64,000 bases of DNA from Leptodactylus fallax (taxonomy: Eukaryota > Chordata > Amphibia > Anura > Leptodactylidae), in assembly GCA_947044405.1 (NCBI GenBank), contig CAMRHE010000115.1:4960001-5024000 (forward strand). Direction: 5' to 3'. Of the stretch, positions 1 through 11,710 are shown piece after piece. The translations under genes and the position numbers were made by a program. The notes beneath the pieces were generated by a model. That model was not told the DNA's origin. It searched no databases and saw only the letters and a list, made by a program, of their open reading frames with translations. The first letter of the stretch is position 1. Each line of letters begins with the position of its first letter.

Positions 1-112
1 GGAGAGAGATGTGGGGTGTAGTGTGGGGGGGATGCAGAGTGTAGTGTGGGGGGAGAGATGTGAGGTGCAGGGGGTAGGGTGGGGGTAGAGATGCGGGGTG
101 CAGGGGAGGCAG
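1..112. repeat. Purine-rich G/A minisatellite, cut by the window edge
   Basis: Degenerate tandem copies of a roughly 25-40 bp unit built from GGGGGAGAGATG, TGNGGTGCAG and GTAGNGTGGGG. The plus strand is almost free of C, with runs of four to seven G. The array continues beyond base 1, so its full size is unknown. Such strand asymmetry can favour G-quadruplex or R-loop formation, but that is inference. Confidence 0.75.
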
Positions 113-837
113 GTTAATTTAAGGTGAAATTGCCATGTTGGCAATTTGTGATAATTTAGTGGGCTTTGGGTTGCAGTTTGGGCATTCGGTCTCTAAAAGG
201 TTCGCCATCGCTGTCCTATAAGAACCAGCAGAGCAGTAGGTTGTGAACAAAACATAGCCTACATCCTGTTGGAAGTGATATCTGTCCTTCCTCCCTACTC
301 CTTTCCATTGTGACAGAGTTGCTTCCTGTATCAAGTTACAACATTCAGTAAGAAGCACCAGCTGCTGTAACTTAAAGTAGCACAAGCAGATGAGAGAGGG
401 GGAAGGTAGGTTCTACAGACATCCTCAGCCTGTGCCCACATGCATATCTTTACCTAGTTTCACCCCAGGCAAGTGCTTCTCCCCAGATATGGCCATGACT
501 ACTACTTAACATCCAGTCTTTCACAAAAAGTTTATGTTAGTGCACAATAGCTGCAATGTCATACTTCCCTGACTGGTTGCTCCTCTTCTGACAGCCACAG
601 TTTTATACAATGCAAAAACTTTTAAACAGTTGTAGCAAAGGATCTCTTAAAGGCTTGAAAGTGACACAATTGCTCATGTTTGGAAATAATCTTGAAAAGA
701 CTAACTTCCTATGCATAATATTTTCTTTGTATAATGAATAGCAAGATTATCGGAACTTCTTTTAGTTTGAGTAACATTGGTAACAATTGTGATTGTAGTG
801 TCGGTATTTTTTGCACCAGACAAAATGATCTAGAAAT
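113..837. other. Unassigned non-coding stretch
   Basis: No repeat end, long open frame or RNA gene is recognisable. Open frames on both strands are short and look random. Confidence 0.5.
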
Positions 838-845
838 GTTGTGGG

Positions 846-1346
846 TAGAGATGAGCGAAGTATTCAAAAATTCAATTCGGCAACTTCGCTGAATTTTGCA
901 AAATGATTATATTCAATCCGAATTAAATCGTGGTGTATCACGTACCAAAAACAGCTATTTATTGGCTGCAGAGAGCCGGGGTGGGCGGCAAAATGGTGGA
1001 ACCCCTAGGAAGCGGTCATGTTTGACCAATGCATCCAAGTTGTTAAAACCCCGGATCGGTTATGGAGCTTTTAACACCTTGGATGCAGCGGTCAAACATG
1101 CCGTGTGCGCTTGCAAGGGGGTTAAAGGGATGTGACATCACAGGGTTGGCTGCTAATTGGATGCACGCATGGCATTGTGGATGATCCTGCGTTCCCAGTG
1201 TTCCTTGCCCCATGTAGAGCAGCCATTTTGAACTAAATGTGAATCGTTACCACGAAGCGTGAGGAAATTCGGATTCGATGCGAATTGAATATTTCCTGAA
1301 ATTCGGTTCAAATTCCACTTCTGCAGCTTTGATTCGCTCATCTCTA
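846..1346. mobile_element. hAT-type MITE with 8-bp target duplication
   Basis: A 501-bp non-autonomous DNA transposon. The terminal inverted repeats are TAGAGATGAGCGAA on the left and its complement TTCGCTCATCTCTA on the right. Both sides carry the perfect 8-bp direct repeat GTTGTGGG (838-845 and 1347-1354). An 8-bp duplication plus ends starting TAG are typical of hAT elements. The centre is a foldback: about 1018-1050 (CATGTTTGACC...) pairs with about 1078-1110 (...GGTCAAACATG). The 79-codon open frame inside (896-1135) is a by-product of the palindrome. The clean duplication suggests a fairly recent insertion. Confidence 0.88.
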
Positions 1347-1381
1347 GTTGTGGGTTCTTGGCTAATATGAAAACCTCACTA

Positions 1382-1402
1382 TTTTTTTTTTTTTTTTTTT
1401 TT
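1382..1402. repeat. Poly(T) tract, 21 bp
   Basis: Uninterrupted T run shortly after the hAT MITE. No target duplication or retrotransposed body was seen beside it. Confidence 0.9.
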
Positions 1403-2542
1403 AGTTTATTTTTTTTGGAGGAGATAGTATTCAATGGAAACTCATGACCATCAAACCTGACGCACCTGTATGCGAAAGGGATCTATAAAGGGTAGCTGTT
1501 ATGTTGAAATTGTAGTTCAGTCTGCCTGCAGGATGTATACTCAAGGAAAAATGGCTGTCAATCTCTAGGTAGAAGAGACCAGCAATGACCTAAGGATAAG
1601 CTGAATGGAAATGGCATGGTGTATGATTTGTGTTGTGTCTTCCAAAATTATTCTTAGGACAACCCCTTTAAGACTTTGGCATTCAAGCTGAGATGTTATT
1701 ATAATTTGCTACAGTAACATAACAGTTAGAAATGTGACAGACAGACAAAAAATTCCCTGGGGAGTCTGTCACTTAGAAATTTCCATTCTTTCCTCTCCAC
1801 ATCTATTCTATGCTTCTTCTCTGCCAGGTTATCTCAAATTTAGCATTGGTTTGTGGAGAGCGGCTCTCACGTGGCTTTCCATTATCATGGGTGAGTTATT
1901 TACTCAGTACTTCTGATGCATTTGTAGTTTTTTCTACAATTCAGGAGACATAGACATTGCCTATGGAGTGTATGTAGTCATATGGGACTATAGATGCATG
2001 TTCAACATAGTGGCACACAGTATTTCATATCTCCTTTTGTCTACTGCGATTCTTTGTTATCTATATCTTTGCTGGTTTTGTGGTGCTAATCATGCACTCT
2101 TAACTATGTGGATTTAATATCTTATTTCCCCTCCAATTACCATTTTCTTCATGTGTGTCTCTCATTGATGTGGAGATAGATTATATTTTATATCTGTTTG
2201 TTGTCTTCAATGTTGCATTGTTAATTTTTTGCCTTTTTGCTTACTCTAATTATGTGTATTATTAATAAATGTATATATTTTGTATTAGCTATCCTTTGCT
2301 ATATATTGTGTTTTCTTGTGTTTATTATTGCTTGTTCTTTGAGCTTTTGGTTATTATATTTTTTCTTGGGGTATTTGTGGTTCTAATATCTCAAATTTAT
2401 ATAAGGTTATGGTATTTTGGCTGTATTGGTATTATGTTGGTACTGTTTGTTGTACTATCACATTGTACATTATGGTGTTATTATTTAGGCAATATATGGC
2501 ACAGTACAATTATTTGACAAATATTAAAGTAATGCAACTTAA

Positions 2543-2544
<2 letters not shown>
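1403..2544. other. Unassigned AT-rich stretch
   Basis: Mostly unique-looking sequence. Around 1655-1672 the piece GGACAACCCCTTTA resembles one end of the 'AAAGGGGTTGTCC' MITEs, but no partner end is visible. 2200-2520 is very T-rich and gives hydrophobic-looking random frames. No gene is supported. Confidence 0.45.
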
Positions 2545-2593
<49 letters not shown>

Positions 2594-2594
2594 G
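2545..2594. repeat. (TA)n microsatellite
   Basis: About 20 consecutive TA dinucleotides followed by two interrupted TATG units. The Tyr-Ile repeats in the overlapping frame are an artefact of this tract. Confidence 0.95.
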
Positions 2595-4439
2595 TAATCT
2601 AACCACTGTTCACGAGAAGGTTAACAAAACAGCAGTCGGGAAAACTCTTATAGTGACCCTGGGACTGTTAGATCTTTCTAAAATTGCAGCTGGTCTTAAA
2701 ATACGCTATAAAACCTCTTTTTCTGTAATAAATTTTAATTGATTATTTTAGTGCTTATTATGTTTAACTGTCACATAATTTTTAACAAATTATATATTTA
2801 TTAAATTCGGTAATACTTCATTTAAAGAACCTCCTGCAGTCTATTAGGCATTGACTCATACCACAGTCATGAATATTTTTAGCTTTCTGCTCTTCTAGAG
2901 TTACAACCCCTGAGGGAAGCTTCATAAAGGTTATGATTCAGGGACAGTCTAACAATTGTTAACGCCATGAATTCCCAGGGTCTTGAGAGGAACATGTAAA
3001 ATAACAGAAACAACCCTTGACACAACCTAAAATCACATGCATGTCAGCCCCAGGGAGCATAGGATGCAGAAGATGGCGGCAAAGCTTAAAGTTTGCTGGT
3101 TCTAATTCCTGTTGCTTTGTCAGCAGCCAGATTGCTCGGAGAGTATCGACTATACCATTATGACAAGTATAGCAGGATCCATGTAATCCTTTATTCTACC
3201 TCCTTTTGCAAAATCACTAGATAAAAGCTGTTCAATTCCTCTGGTAATTCCCATCCATTCAACTCTACGAGTAGTCTGAGTGAAGATAGCACATTATATA
3301 AGAGATGATTTGAGTTTTAAAAGTCGATTGTATTATCCTATACTGAGCCTTTACGGCCTGTTACGCGCCTGACGTTAACAATGACAATACTGCCCACCTC
3401 ATTAGCTTTCCATACCACAGAAATGTCTTTTCGCAAGGGATCATATCTCAGCCGCAGCAAAGTATAATTCTTACGGTTGGTCCAACAAAAGGTCTAACGA
3501 GAGATATAGAGAATCCAATTTTCTCTGAGATCAATAGACCTTCTTCTAATATACTGCATCACGAGACATAATGCTGTGGATTGCTGGAACGAGAGAAAGT
3601 TGAGCGAGGTAACAAACTGCACTACAGTTCTTTACTCCCTTATCATATAACATTGTGGTATTTAATGATATAAGTTTACATCACACAGATTGGATGAGAC
3701 TGAGTATGCTGCACTAACCACTGGTTATCCAGTCTGTACTTTGATAGACACATTCACTGGTCAGGATGTAGCCACAGACAAATTGTATCTCTTGAATATA
3801 AAAATGGGTACCGATATTTCATCCTCAAAGGTGGCTGGGGGTATAACATGTCATATGCCCTTAAAACTTGTCTTACCTTTTGCTTGACATGTCAGAGGAT
3901 GAGTGGTGTGAGAAGACCAGCTTTGAAAAACAACAAGATTTTAGGATACTCAGTCGGTAGTTTTTTATGTTATATGCGTTTTTATGTAGTCACCCAGTGG
4001 TTGTGATGTTAGCTGCAGCCTGTTGAAGAGATATCCAAGAACATAAAGGACATTCAATAGTTTTCTTGGTAACATTATGGTAGGTTGATCATATGCCCTT
4101 TATACAGATGTGTCCACTCTTACCTTAGCCGTAATTTGGTTAAGGACCCCAGTTTCTTAGTTTTTTCTTTTTTCCTTGGTTGGTTGATTTTTTTTTTAAT
4201 GGGAAGGGATGAAATAACTTAATAATGGAAAATAATGGATTTTATCCATTGAGTACCTACGTACAATAAAGTTTTATTTATACGAGAAGACACATTTGTA
4301 ATACTATCTCTGTATTTATAGGGTGTATGTATAGGGTGGTCAAGTTATAATATAGATCCCATAATTGTTTTTCACAGATTATTATGGTATGGGTAGACAG
4401 CACAATATAGGGTCTTAGGGCTCCTGCACATAGATATAT
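2595..4439. other. Unassigned stretch, mostly unique sequence
   Basis: No repeat family or coding exon recognised. 3345-3650 has more CpG than its surroundings and no repeat signature, so it could be conserved non-coding sequence, but nothing specific supports that. A short open frame at 3690-3887 has no recognisable domain. Confidence 0.4.
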
Positions 4440-4440
4440 T

Positions 4441-4800
4441 GGGGGAAGGGAGTTTATTAAGATTACTGTTTCCTATACCAGTCTTAATCAATAGCCCCAT
4501 TGCCATGTTATGTACCTTATTTATTAAGAGGCTTATTAGTTCAGGTGTACTGTAGGAGGTCCCATGCACTTGAAATTAACTCTATACCAGTCATGAGTCA
4601 ACGCCAGTTACAGCAAATTTGTAGGGCCAATGCTTTCCCAACCCACCTTGGTTCTCTCCTCACTCTGTCCACTGTAGTAAAAATGGCGATTGGGTCATAG
4701 AACGGCAATGTAGTGCATCTTTGGTGCAAAGAAGACCTGTGTATATAAAATGAGTCACAAAAGAAAACTGACCATAGATGGGTTAGTAATTTACCCCGAT
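4441..4800. mobile_element. MITE, 'TTTATTAAGA' family (first of two neighbours)
   Basis: Left end GGGAGTTTATTAAGATTACTG and right end GGTTAGTAATTTACCCC form imperfect inverted repeats. Internal phrases such as 'TATACCAGTC', 'TTTATTAAGAGGC' and 'CATCTTTGGTGCAA' recur in other copies in this window (6645-6842, 16516-16882, 23990-24314). Diverged and non-coding. Confidence 0.55.
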
Positions 4801-4885
4801 GTATGGATTTATAACATACAGTACCATCTATTGAAAGTTATGGGCTATACAGTGCTTTTGGTGCCTTTAATTTTTTAAAGAGGCA

Positions 4886-5225
4886 CATAAAGGGAGATGT
4901 ACCTTATATATTCTAAAGGTCATGATGATTAATGAATTTGGTTCATCTTCTATCCTCCATGCACCAAAATCTTAAATCTATGCCCACTAAAAGAGTAGAT
5001 TTATAGTTTATGCTAGTTTCTGGTGTACATTATAGTTAATCTGACTGTGCGCCAAGGCCATGCTTCCCCCTCTAAGTCCCACCTAACACACCTACTTTTC
5101 AGAAAGGTGACATGTGGGGCACAAATATGCCAAAAGATGCAAATTTTGGTGTTAAAACAACCAAAATGTATGATTTTTCACCTATATTTTATGCCAAAAA
5201 CTGGTGTAAATCATAATTAATCCCC
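4886..5225. mobile_element. MITE-like copy related to the 'TTTATTAAGA' family
   Basis: Contains GGAGATGTACC, 'TTCTGGTGTACATTATAGTTAATC' split across its centre, and a right part with 'AACTGGTGTAAATCATAATTAATCCCC'-like sequence in short pieces. This matches the layout of the neighbouring copy, with poorly preserved ends. Confidence 0.4.
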
Positions 5226-6235
5226 TGTGGTATTTCTTTTCTCACAGATCCATATGAATATATGTCAAATTACTGAGATATTCTTCCCTAGAAGCAATGG
5301 TGCCCCACAGAGGCACCATATGGTGGCACAGAGTGTCTCTAAGTGCCTAGAAGAATGATGTATTGCTGCTGAGTATCCCAGAAATGATTGTCATATAAAG
5401 AATGTAGTGAGGAAAGCTCTTGATAAAGGCAAAGCAAACACTTTCCCCCAAGAGTATTCTAAATAGCAATGGCGCTACCTATAATCATGTTATTTTCTTC
5501 ATCAGTATCTTATATTTTGGAATTTTCCTTGTAATTCTGCATATAGCGGCGGTACGGTGCACACTCAGATGGCTGCAATCACAGCGGAGGCTGATTTAAT
5601 GTTTGTATTACTTTACATTACATTGTTTTAAGATGCATCATTTTCAGACACATATTCCACGTCTGTCTCAGTTGCTGCGTTTTTATGATTTCTTCTTCCA
5701 TTATACAGCTCATAATTGATTTCTCGGATACAGTTTGTCTGGAAGACGGAGCGCACTTTAAAGCAGTAGCAGCACCTGTTACAGAGTTAATTACAACTTC
5801 AATAAAGCCAAATTGCTCACACATACAACACTTGCTCTGCTGTCTTAAGCGCAAGGTTCATAAGATATGTTAATTGGCTTTCTTAATATAGGCTGGATGC
5901 CAAAGGCCACAATACAGGAGGCTGACAGTGTATACTGTGGTTTCTGGGGCAGGACGGTACCCAATTAACTTGTAATGTGTTATACAGTATTTAGTTGAAT
6001 AGATACACAGTTTTCTTTTTACGCACTAGACTACGTTCACAACTGCATCAGAGGTTCAGGTCACAGAGTTCTTCCAAAATCACTATGCTATTTCATCCAG
6101 CAAAAAGACATCGCAATGGAAAACTCATTGACTCCATTATTTTTAGTTACTTATAAAGGGCCAACCTATTCTGCAAAGCTTTACAGGCAATGGGGCAAAC
6201 AGTTTTCTGGCATAGAGGAAAAGATGAATTTCCCC
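5226..6235. other. Unassigned stretch
   Basis: 5630-5880 has complementary open frames of 62 and 78 codons and reads as unique sequence. Neither frame shows a recognisable domain or convincing splice context, so neither is called a gene. Confidence 0.4.
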
Positions 6236-6430
6236 CATTGTCATCAATCATTGTCCTAAGTAGGGGTCACAATCTAATTTCCCTAATATGTCTTTGGTGT
6301 GGGGAAGGAGAGCCATGCAAACCTGGAGAGAACTTGCAAACTCCATGCAGAAGTTGTCCTTGAGTGTGAGCTCAGGAGTCCAATGCTGGAAGGTAACAAT
6401 GCTAACCACTGAGTCACCATGCTGCCCCAT
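6236..6430 (-). mobile_element. tRNA-derived SINE, minus strand
   Basis: Read on the minus strand it begins GGGGCAGCATGGTGACTCAG, with a pol III A-box-like TGACTCAGTGGTTAG. A decayed B box, 'AAGTTCTCTCCAGG...GCATGG' and 'AGACATATTAGGGAAATTAG' follow. It aligns in order with the copies at 10741-10927 and 11711-11990. The tail is missing. The peptide 'QHGDSVVS' read from it is a shadow shared by all copies. Confidence 0.75.
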
Positions 6431-6454
6431 TATTAAGAGGCCTTTTGAAGCGGT

Positions 6455-6645
6455 TTTGCAAGACTCAAAAACATGGCTGTTTTCTACTTCTCAGGAAGTG
6501 ACATCATGTCCACTGGTCCCATGGCAATGCATCTCCATTCCATTAAAATAAATAGGACTGAGATGAAGCATGGTCATGTGACCAACGGACATGATGTCAC
6601 TTCCTGAAAAGAAGAAAGCAGCCATGTTTACAAAGTCCTGCACAA
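6455..6645. mobile_element. Foldback (palindromic) MITE
   Basis: Arms at about 6471-6511 and 6588-6627 pair almost completely: ACATGGCTG...GGAAGTGACATCATGTCC on the left against GGACATGATGTCACTTCC...CAGCCATGT on the right. Outer flanks (TTGCAAGACT / GTCCTGCAC) extend the pairing with mismatches. The transcript would form a stem of about 40 bp. Confidence 0.75.
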
Positions 6646-6842
6646 GCCATTTAGTAAATCAGGTACATGCTTGTGTTATAATAAATTTGTCCTGCTGAGG
6701 CACTCCTGACCCGCACCACTCTCATTCATGGAAAGTGGCGAGGTGCAGAATGAGGGAGGAGGCGCATCTTTGGTGCAAGAAATAGATGAACCACAATATC
6801 ACACATCTACGCCAGAAAACTGATGAATTCTCTCCAATATGT
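6645..6842. mobile_element. Fragment of 'TTTATTAAGA' MITE
   Basis: Shares 'TAAATCAGGTACATGC', 'GGCGCATCTTTGGTGCAAGA' and 'CTACGCCAGAAAACTG' with 16516-16882 and 23990-24314. It abuts the foldback element directly. Confidence 0.6.
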
Positions 6843-7591
6843 TCAACTTTTTATTTTATTTTTATAATACAGCAGACACCTGGCGTATATAGAGTAGTCT
6901 CAGACATTGTAATGTATACTGTATGTATGTCAAATCTCTGATAGTGGTTAAGTAGAGCATATTTTTTATGTACTATAGTATTCTAAGACAGTTAAAGAAG
7001 AATACAGTGCAGGGAACAGCGTTGTCCATCTCTGGCAGCCAGATACTGCGATCTTCCTACGGTCATGTGATTAAATTCCTTTGCGGTCCACCTGACACAT
7101 GCACTCACTATTCTCCCCACCTCCTGCCAGCATCGATTCCATGTCACCTGCCTTAATATTGATCAGATGGTTAAAAAAGAAAATTGCTTTTATATAGTTT
7201 GAAAGGACTAGACTCACAGGTAGACAAATTGCTGTTTAGATAATGTCTCTGAAAATTAGGATTCTTCTATTTTTTTTCTTTTCTTTCTCATCCTTTTCCC
7301 AAAATAGTAGCTTTGTTTTGCATTGCTACCGTAGGAAGCAGAAATGGTTTGTAGTTCAAGTTCAATAGAATCTATATATGTGCATATTATCAAAGGGGAT
7401 TTGTCAGTTCATGTGCCATGTCTGTTTTGGAAAAAAAGATACTTTATATTCCCCATTAAATATCTGGAGAATCTTTATTTATAACACTTCATTTTGCTAA
7501 CTGGATGTTATCACCCAACTGACAATTCATACATTTCTAGGAATGCAATGATTTACTAAGGCATGTCAGGAAGGCGACCAGGTCCTCTTAA
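6843..7591. other. Unassigned stretch
   Basis: No recognisable repeat end or gene. A pyrimidine-rich run lies at 7262-7300. Confidence 0.45.
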
Positions 7592-7896
7592 GACTGGGGC
7601 CCCACATTGTGAGTATGCAGAGGCAAACAAAGGTGCATATTACAGTGGCTAATCCCATCCACATATTGTAGAAAAAAATCTGCAGCGAAAATGCAGCAAT
7701 TTCAAAAACGATTGCGTTTTTGGTAATCGCAGTATGCCAATTATACCTACGGAAACGCTGTCGTTTGCCATATAGGTATAATAGAAGCAGAAAGTTGGCA
7801 GAGGGAAACTATATGGACTTTCTGTGAAAAGCGATATGGAAAAAAATGCGATGCAGCACTTTTTGTCCGCACGCGCTATGTGGGGCCTTAGCCTTT
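7592..7896. mobile_element. Foldback MITE, 'GGCCCCAC' family
   Basis: Begins ACTGGGGCCCCACAT and ends ATGTGGGGCCTTAGCC, an inverted repeat. The body is also largely palindromic: 'GCAGAGG...TACCTACGG...TATAGGTATAATAGAAGCAG...' and 'TTTCTGTGAAAAGCG'. The same order of blocks recurs at 52044-52364 and 56369-56582, with looser relatives at 17328-17552 and 57100-57425. Confidence 0.75.
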
Positions 7897-8010
7897 AGGA
7901 TATTTTAAAATGGAGGTTAGAAGTTACAGAATTTAAAATTTAGGATGGTAGATAATTCTCCAGATTATAAATCTAAAATAGAGTAGGGACAGTAATAGTC
8001 ATGGCATTAG

Positions 8011-8030
8011 ATATATACATATATATACAG

Positions 8031-8079
<49 letters not shown>
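8011..8079. repeat. Compound (TA)n-(GA)n microsatellite
   Basis: Interrupted TA repeats from 8011 to 8048 run straight into a perfect GA run at 8049-8079. Confidence 0.95.
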
Positions 8080-8080
<1 letters not shown>

Positions 8081-8616
8081 ATCTAAATATCTCTCTGCAT
8101 ACTGCCATATTCCATCAATATTTGGAGAAATGACCAATGAAAACTAAAATAGATTAAGTTGACTACAGTAAATTATTTATATGGTGGTGCAGAGAAGTGG
8201 TGCAAGATAGGCAGCTTAAAAAACAAAATAAAATATGATACTCCACCTGGAGATGTTTATACTATACAATATATGTCTATATGTGGCCACCAGTGGTTTT
8301 AATGTGTAACTTAGCCAGTTCGGGGTTTTGCTATTATGTCACAATATAGTATTCAATGTCTATTGTAAGAAAATTGAGTTCTTAATGAATTTTTAGAAAG
8401 GTATACAGGTAGCATGCATCATCTATACAGAAGGTGCGGTACTCTAAGTATTGTGCAATGTTATACTACACTATTTACAAAGTGTGTCATTACAGTACGA
8501 AGTGAATTCTACTTCTAAGTGAATTAGAATGTAATGACAGAACATTCTATCACCTATAAAATCAATATACAAAATAAAACACACCATTAATTTGCTTTAG
8601 CATTTTCCCATCTACC

Positions 8617-8990
8617 TAAAGGGGTTATCCACTTCCTAATATTGATGGGCATCATTATTAGATCTGTAAGGATTTGTCATCCAGGACCCCAGAAGATCAG
8701 GTGCACCAAGACAGTGTGGCTCCCGGTAATGTTTACATGTCGGGAGTTGTGTAGGGGTGGCTTTAGGTACTGCAGCACAGTCCCATTGAAGTCTATGGAG
8801 CAGTGCTGTAGTACCGAAAACTGTTGTTACAGTTTGTACAGCGACAATGGCATGTAAACATTACCAGGAACCATTTTGTCCTGAAGCTGCTGATCTGTGG
8901 GGATCCCCTATATCTGACCCTCAGAGATCTAATATTGAAGGCCTATCTAATGGATAAGCCATTCATATTAGCAGGGGGATAATCCCTTTA
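8617..8990. mobile_element. MITE with 'TAAAGGGGTTATCC' ends
   Basis: Left end TAAAGGGGTTATCCAC and right end GGGGGATAATCCCTTTA are inverted repeats. Inside, 'CCTAATATTGATGGGC' pairs with '...AATATTGAAGG' and 'GTAATGTTTACATG' with 'CATGTAAACATTACC', so the element is partly a foldback. Members of this group also lie at 41740-41852, 45455-45736, 52364-52677 and 62161-62460. Confidence 0.78.
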
Positions 8991-10740
8991 ATGCTGCATT
9001 TTAGTTTTTTAATAAAATGTCTTTGGTGTCTCTGAGCATACCATACAATCTCTCCCGGCACTACTGACATGTTGAGGATTATTCCCCCCTTGTACAATAT
9101 ATAACATACATTTATATACACCCCTGTTTACCAATTCTAAAAAAATAGGGGGAGATATTAATGGGGTTTATTTATACAAAAGATAAGTGATAAGTCACAA
9201 AAAAAACCATTGGTGGCAATGGAAAAAAGTTGAGTTAAACAGCTACAGTTACGTGTGTGTGTCTTTGCACCCTTCCATACCTTTCCTCTTGGCTGGACAT
9301 GTCCAGGTATGTGCAATATGTTCAGCTATGTGCAATATGTTCAGATATTTTGAAATATTCCATCATATTTTCTGAAAATTATTTCATATTTGCCAGAAAA
9401 AATAGCACAGCATGCAGTGCTATTTTGTTCTATAAAATAAAAGACACCATGACAGACCAATGTTGAGACCATTGGTGTCCATCAAACGTTGATCTGGCTT
9501 CCTGTCATTTTCAAGATTCTGTTTCTATGATAATACAGAAAACCAGAAATGATAACACTAATTTGAACCCAGAGTCAGGCAGTTGCCTAGCAACAGATAC
9601 CGCAGTACACGGGTGACCACGATGGTTCTCTGCGCTCCTGCGGAGAACAGCTGCGTCCCTTATTGTTTAGTAAAAGAGCTGGTAGCGCAGACAACCACTT
9701 TTACCACTTTCTGCCCCAATTCCTGAAGCTACCTCCAGCACGTAATACAATATAAAGGCGATTTAGCAATAGGTTTATATAGCAGATATAATTATCATTT
9801 GCTTCTATTTTGTGTCCTATGTAGATGATTATTTTTATGCAAAGTAAGTTTTATTTGTTACTTTAATGAATGGTAAATCAACAGCTTCAGTAACCACAGG
9901 CTTTACAGCATGTGAAACATCCACAGGTGTATCGCATTGTGTAGGTGTGTATAATTCTGCAGATATGTATAATTGTGTGTTTCAATGACTGCAATGCAAC
10001 CAATTTTCTTTCTCTGTCTCCTAAGAACAAATGATTTCATGCCTTGATCTACAAGGATTATATATTTTTTCTTGTTACTTTTACATTTGTTTTATTTTGT
10101 TAGAAAACAAATAATGTTACATGGTTCCAACCATAACCTTCGGCCCTGGGAAATTTCTGCCAGGTAAAGTTATTTAGTGGCATAAAGCAAGCTGTAAAAA
10201 ATAAGCAAATCTCAGGCATTCAGCTAATGGAAGACAACCATACAGGATGCAAACACCCATTACAAGTCGTAACGCATAGCAGTTTGGTAACAATCGTCTT
10301 TCGCAAGGTTATTTCTCTTTATAGAAGGCTGTGTGTCTCTATTATACCTAGCCATATTTCCTGCACATCAGAATACATTATGTCTGGATGTTCCCAGAAT
10401 GTGTCTTTCTCAGCAGCCGGCAATAAAATACACAGTGATGTTTGCTCTACATAAAGTCTTCTGGAATCTAATTTTTGGTATCTAATAAAAAGAATTATAT
10501 TCAAAGTTCAAAAAATAAATATGTAAAAGAAACATAATAGGCGACTATCATAAGTGATTCAGATCACACTACATTGATCAGGGAGTATAAAAAAAAGAGA
10601 GAAGATAAAGTAAATTTCTGTGTCATGCAAAGTTGCATACAGTGGTTGGTAAGGTGGCAAAAAAAGACACAGGGTCATCCAGTTGCAACCAATAATTCAA
10701 TAGTGTGGATCCAGAGGAAGTTAAAAGGCCAACACCTCTG
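8991..10740. other. Unassigned stretch with one RFX-like site
   Basis: No repeat family or exon recognised. 9540-9740 is locally GC-richer, looks unique and carries the palindromic motif listed separately. 10080-10540 is AT-rich with only random frames. Confidence 0.4.
9582..9594. promoter_or_regulatory. Possible RFX X-box (GTTGCCTAGCAAC)
   Basis: The 13-bp inverted repeat GTTGC/GCAAC fits the X-box bound by RFX factors (GTNRCC, short spacer, RGYAAC), which control ciliary genes. A single motif in bulk sequence is weak evidence. Confidence 0.3.
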
Positions 10741-10927
10741 TCCACATATTAGGGAAAGATTCCTCCCCAACTTTAAATGTCAGGATAAGTTCCCCATATC
10801 ACTATGTTTTTGGAGCGTGGGAGGAAACCCACTCTAACACCATACAGATGCTGTCCATGGTTGGATTCAAACTCAGGACTCCAGAGCTGCAAGCCTACAG
10901 AGCTAACCACTGTGCCACCGTGCTGCC
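10741..10927 (-). mobile_element. tRNA-derived SINE, minus strand
   Basis: On the minus strand it reads GGGCAGCACGGTGGCACAGT, containing an A box (TGGCACAGTGGTTAG) and a well-kept B box (GAGTTTGAATCC). 'GTGGGTTTCCTCCCACGCTC' and 'CAAAAACATAGTGAT' follow. This is the best-preserved head of the three SINE copies, and it lacks the tail. Confidence 0.82.
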
Positions 10928-11098
10928 CAATGAATGGTTGAAAGGTGTGTTTACACAGAGTAGTCACCCATAAGTGATATCCAAGTTATAGCTTTTATAA
11001 TTTCAGTATTCATATGTAATGAAGTATTTCTGTTGTTTATAGTAGCATAAAATATGAAACTTATATATTTGTGCTAACAGGGCATGAAATAAAAAAAA

Positions 11099-11360
11099 AT
11101 TAAAGGGATTGTCCACTTTAGACTATCCCTTTATAGTCAGGAGGATCCCCTTAAAAAATAAGCTGATCACATGATGTCCTACTGTAGGAATTCCAGAAGA
11201 TCAGCTGTAATTTGTAAGGAAAGAGTCTAGTCTCCTGCAACATGTCCAGAGGGAAAATGGAGCATTGCATGGCTCCTATTCAATGGGCTGTACTGCATAG
11301 CAAGGTTGGGTCCTCCAGAAATAAAAATGAGTTATTCTGGTCAGATAATTTATGGAGTTT
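11099..11360. mobile_element. Partial MITE with 'TTAAAGGGATTGTCC' end
   Basis: Starts ATTAAAGGGATTGTCCAC, like the other AAAGGG-ended elements. Internal 'CCTATTCAATGGGCTGTACTG' resembles family centres. The right end cannot be fixed. 'GACAGGTGAGTATGATTTTT' at 11442-11461 is a further fragment, seen in reverse in the element at 45455-45736. Confidence 0.45.
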
Positions 11361-11710
11361 CATGAAGAAGGATTCATACTGCTCTAAAAACACAATGTAT
11401 GCCCGAATGCGCTGAGGCGACAGACACTGGAACACCGAGGACAGGTGAGTATGATTTTTTTCATGTTACAACTGGCTGGGGAGTTTGTCCAATTGCTGAA
11501 CAACCAATTTAATACCTGGAATCAAATGTGCCCCTCATTGCCAGAGCCAGCTTGACCATTGCTATCAATATCGGCTCCAGCTCCTGCTATGTCTATCAAT
11601 GCAATTGCCTCCCAATTTCAATGGCTGGGCTGGCTTCTTCTGTCAGAAAAAGTGCAATGTTGGCTCATCAAAGAAATTTGGGCACTTTTGGCAGCTTGTA
11701 TGTATGTTTG

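Noticed and set aside
1382..1402. Poly(A) tail of a processed pseudogene on the minus strand
   Set aside because: No gene-like body or target duplication next to the tract.
2269..2597. Hydrophobic and Tyr-Ile-rich open frames
   Set aside because: They come from T-rich sequence and a TA microsatellite, with no gene context.
5618..5873. Exon with frames on both strands
   Set aside because: No domain, no clear splice pair, and both strands equally open, which is not diagnostic of coding.
6248..6430. Frame beginning QHGDSVVS as a conserved small protein
   Set aside because: The same peptide appears at 10773-10967 and 11528-11869 only because all are copies of one SINE with pol III boxes.
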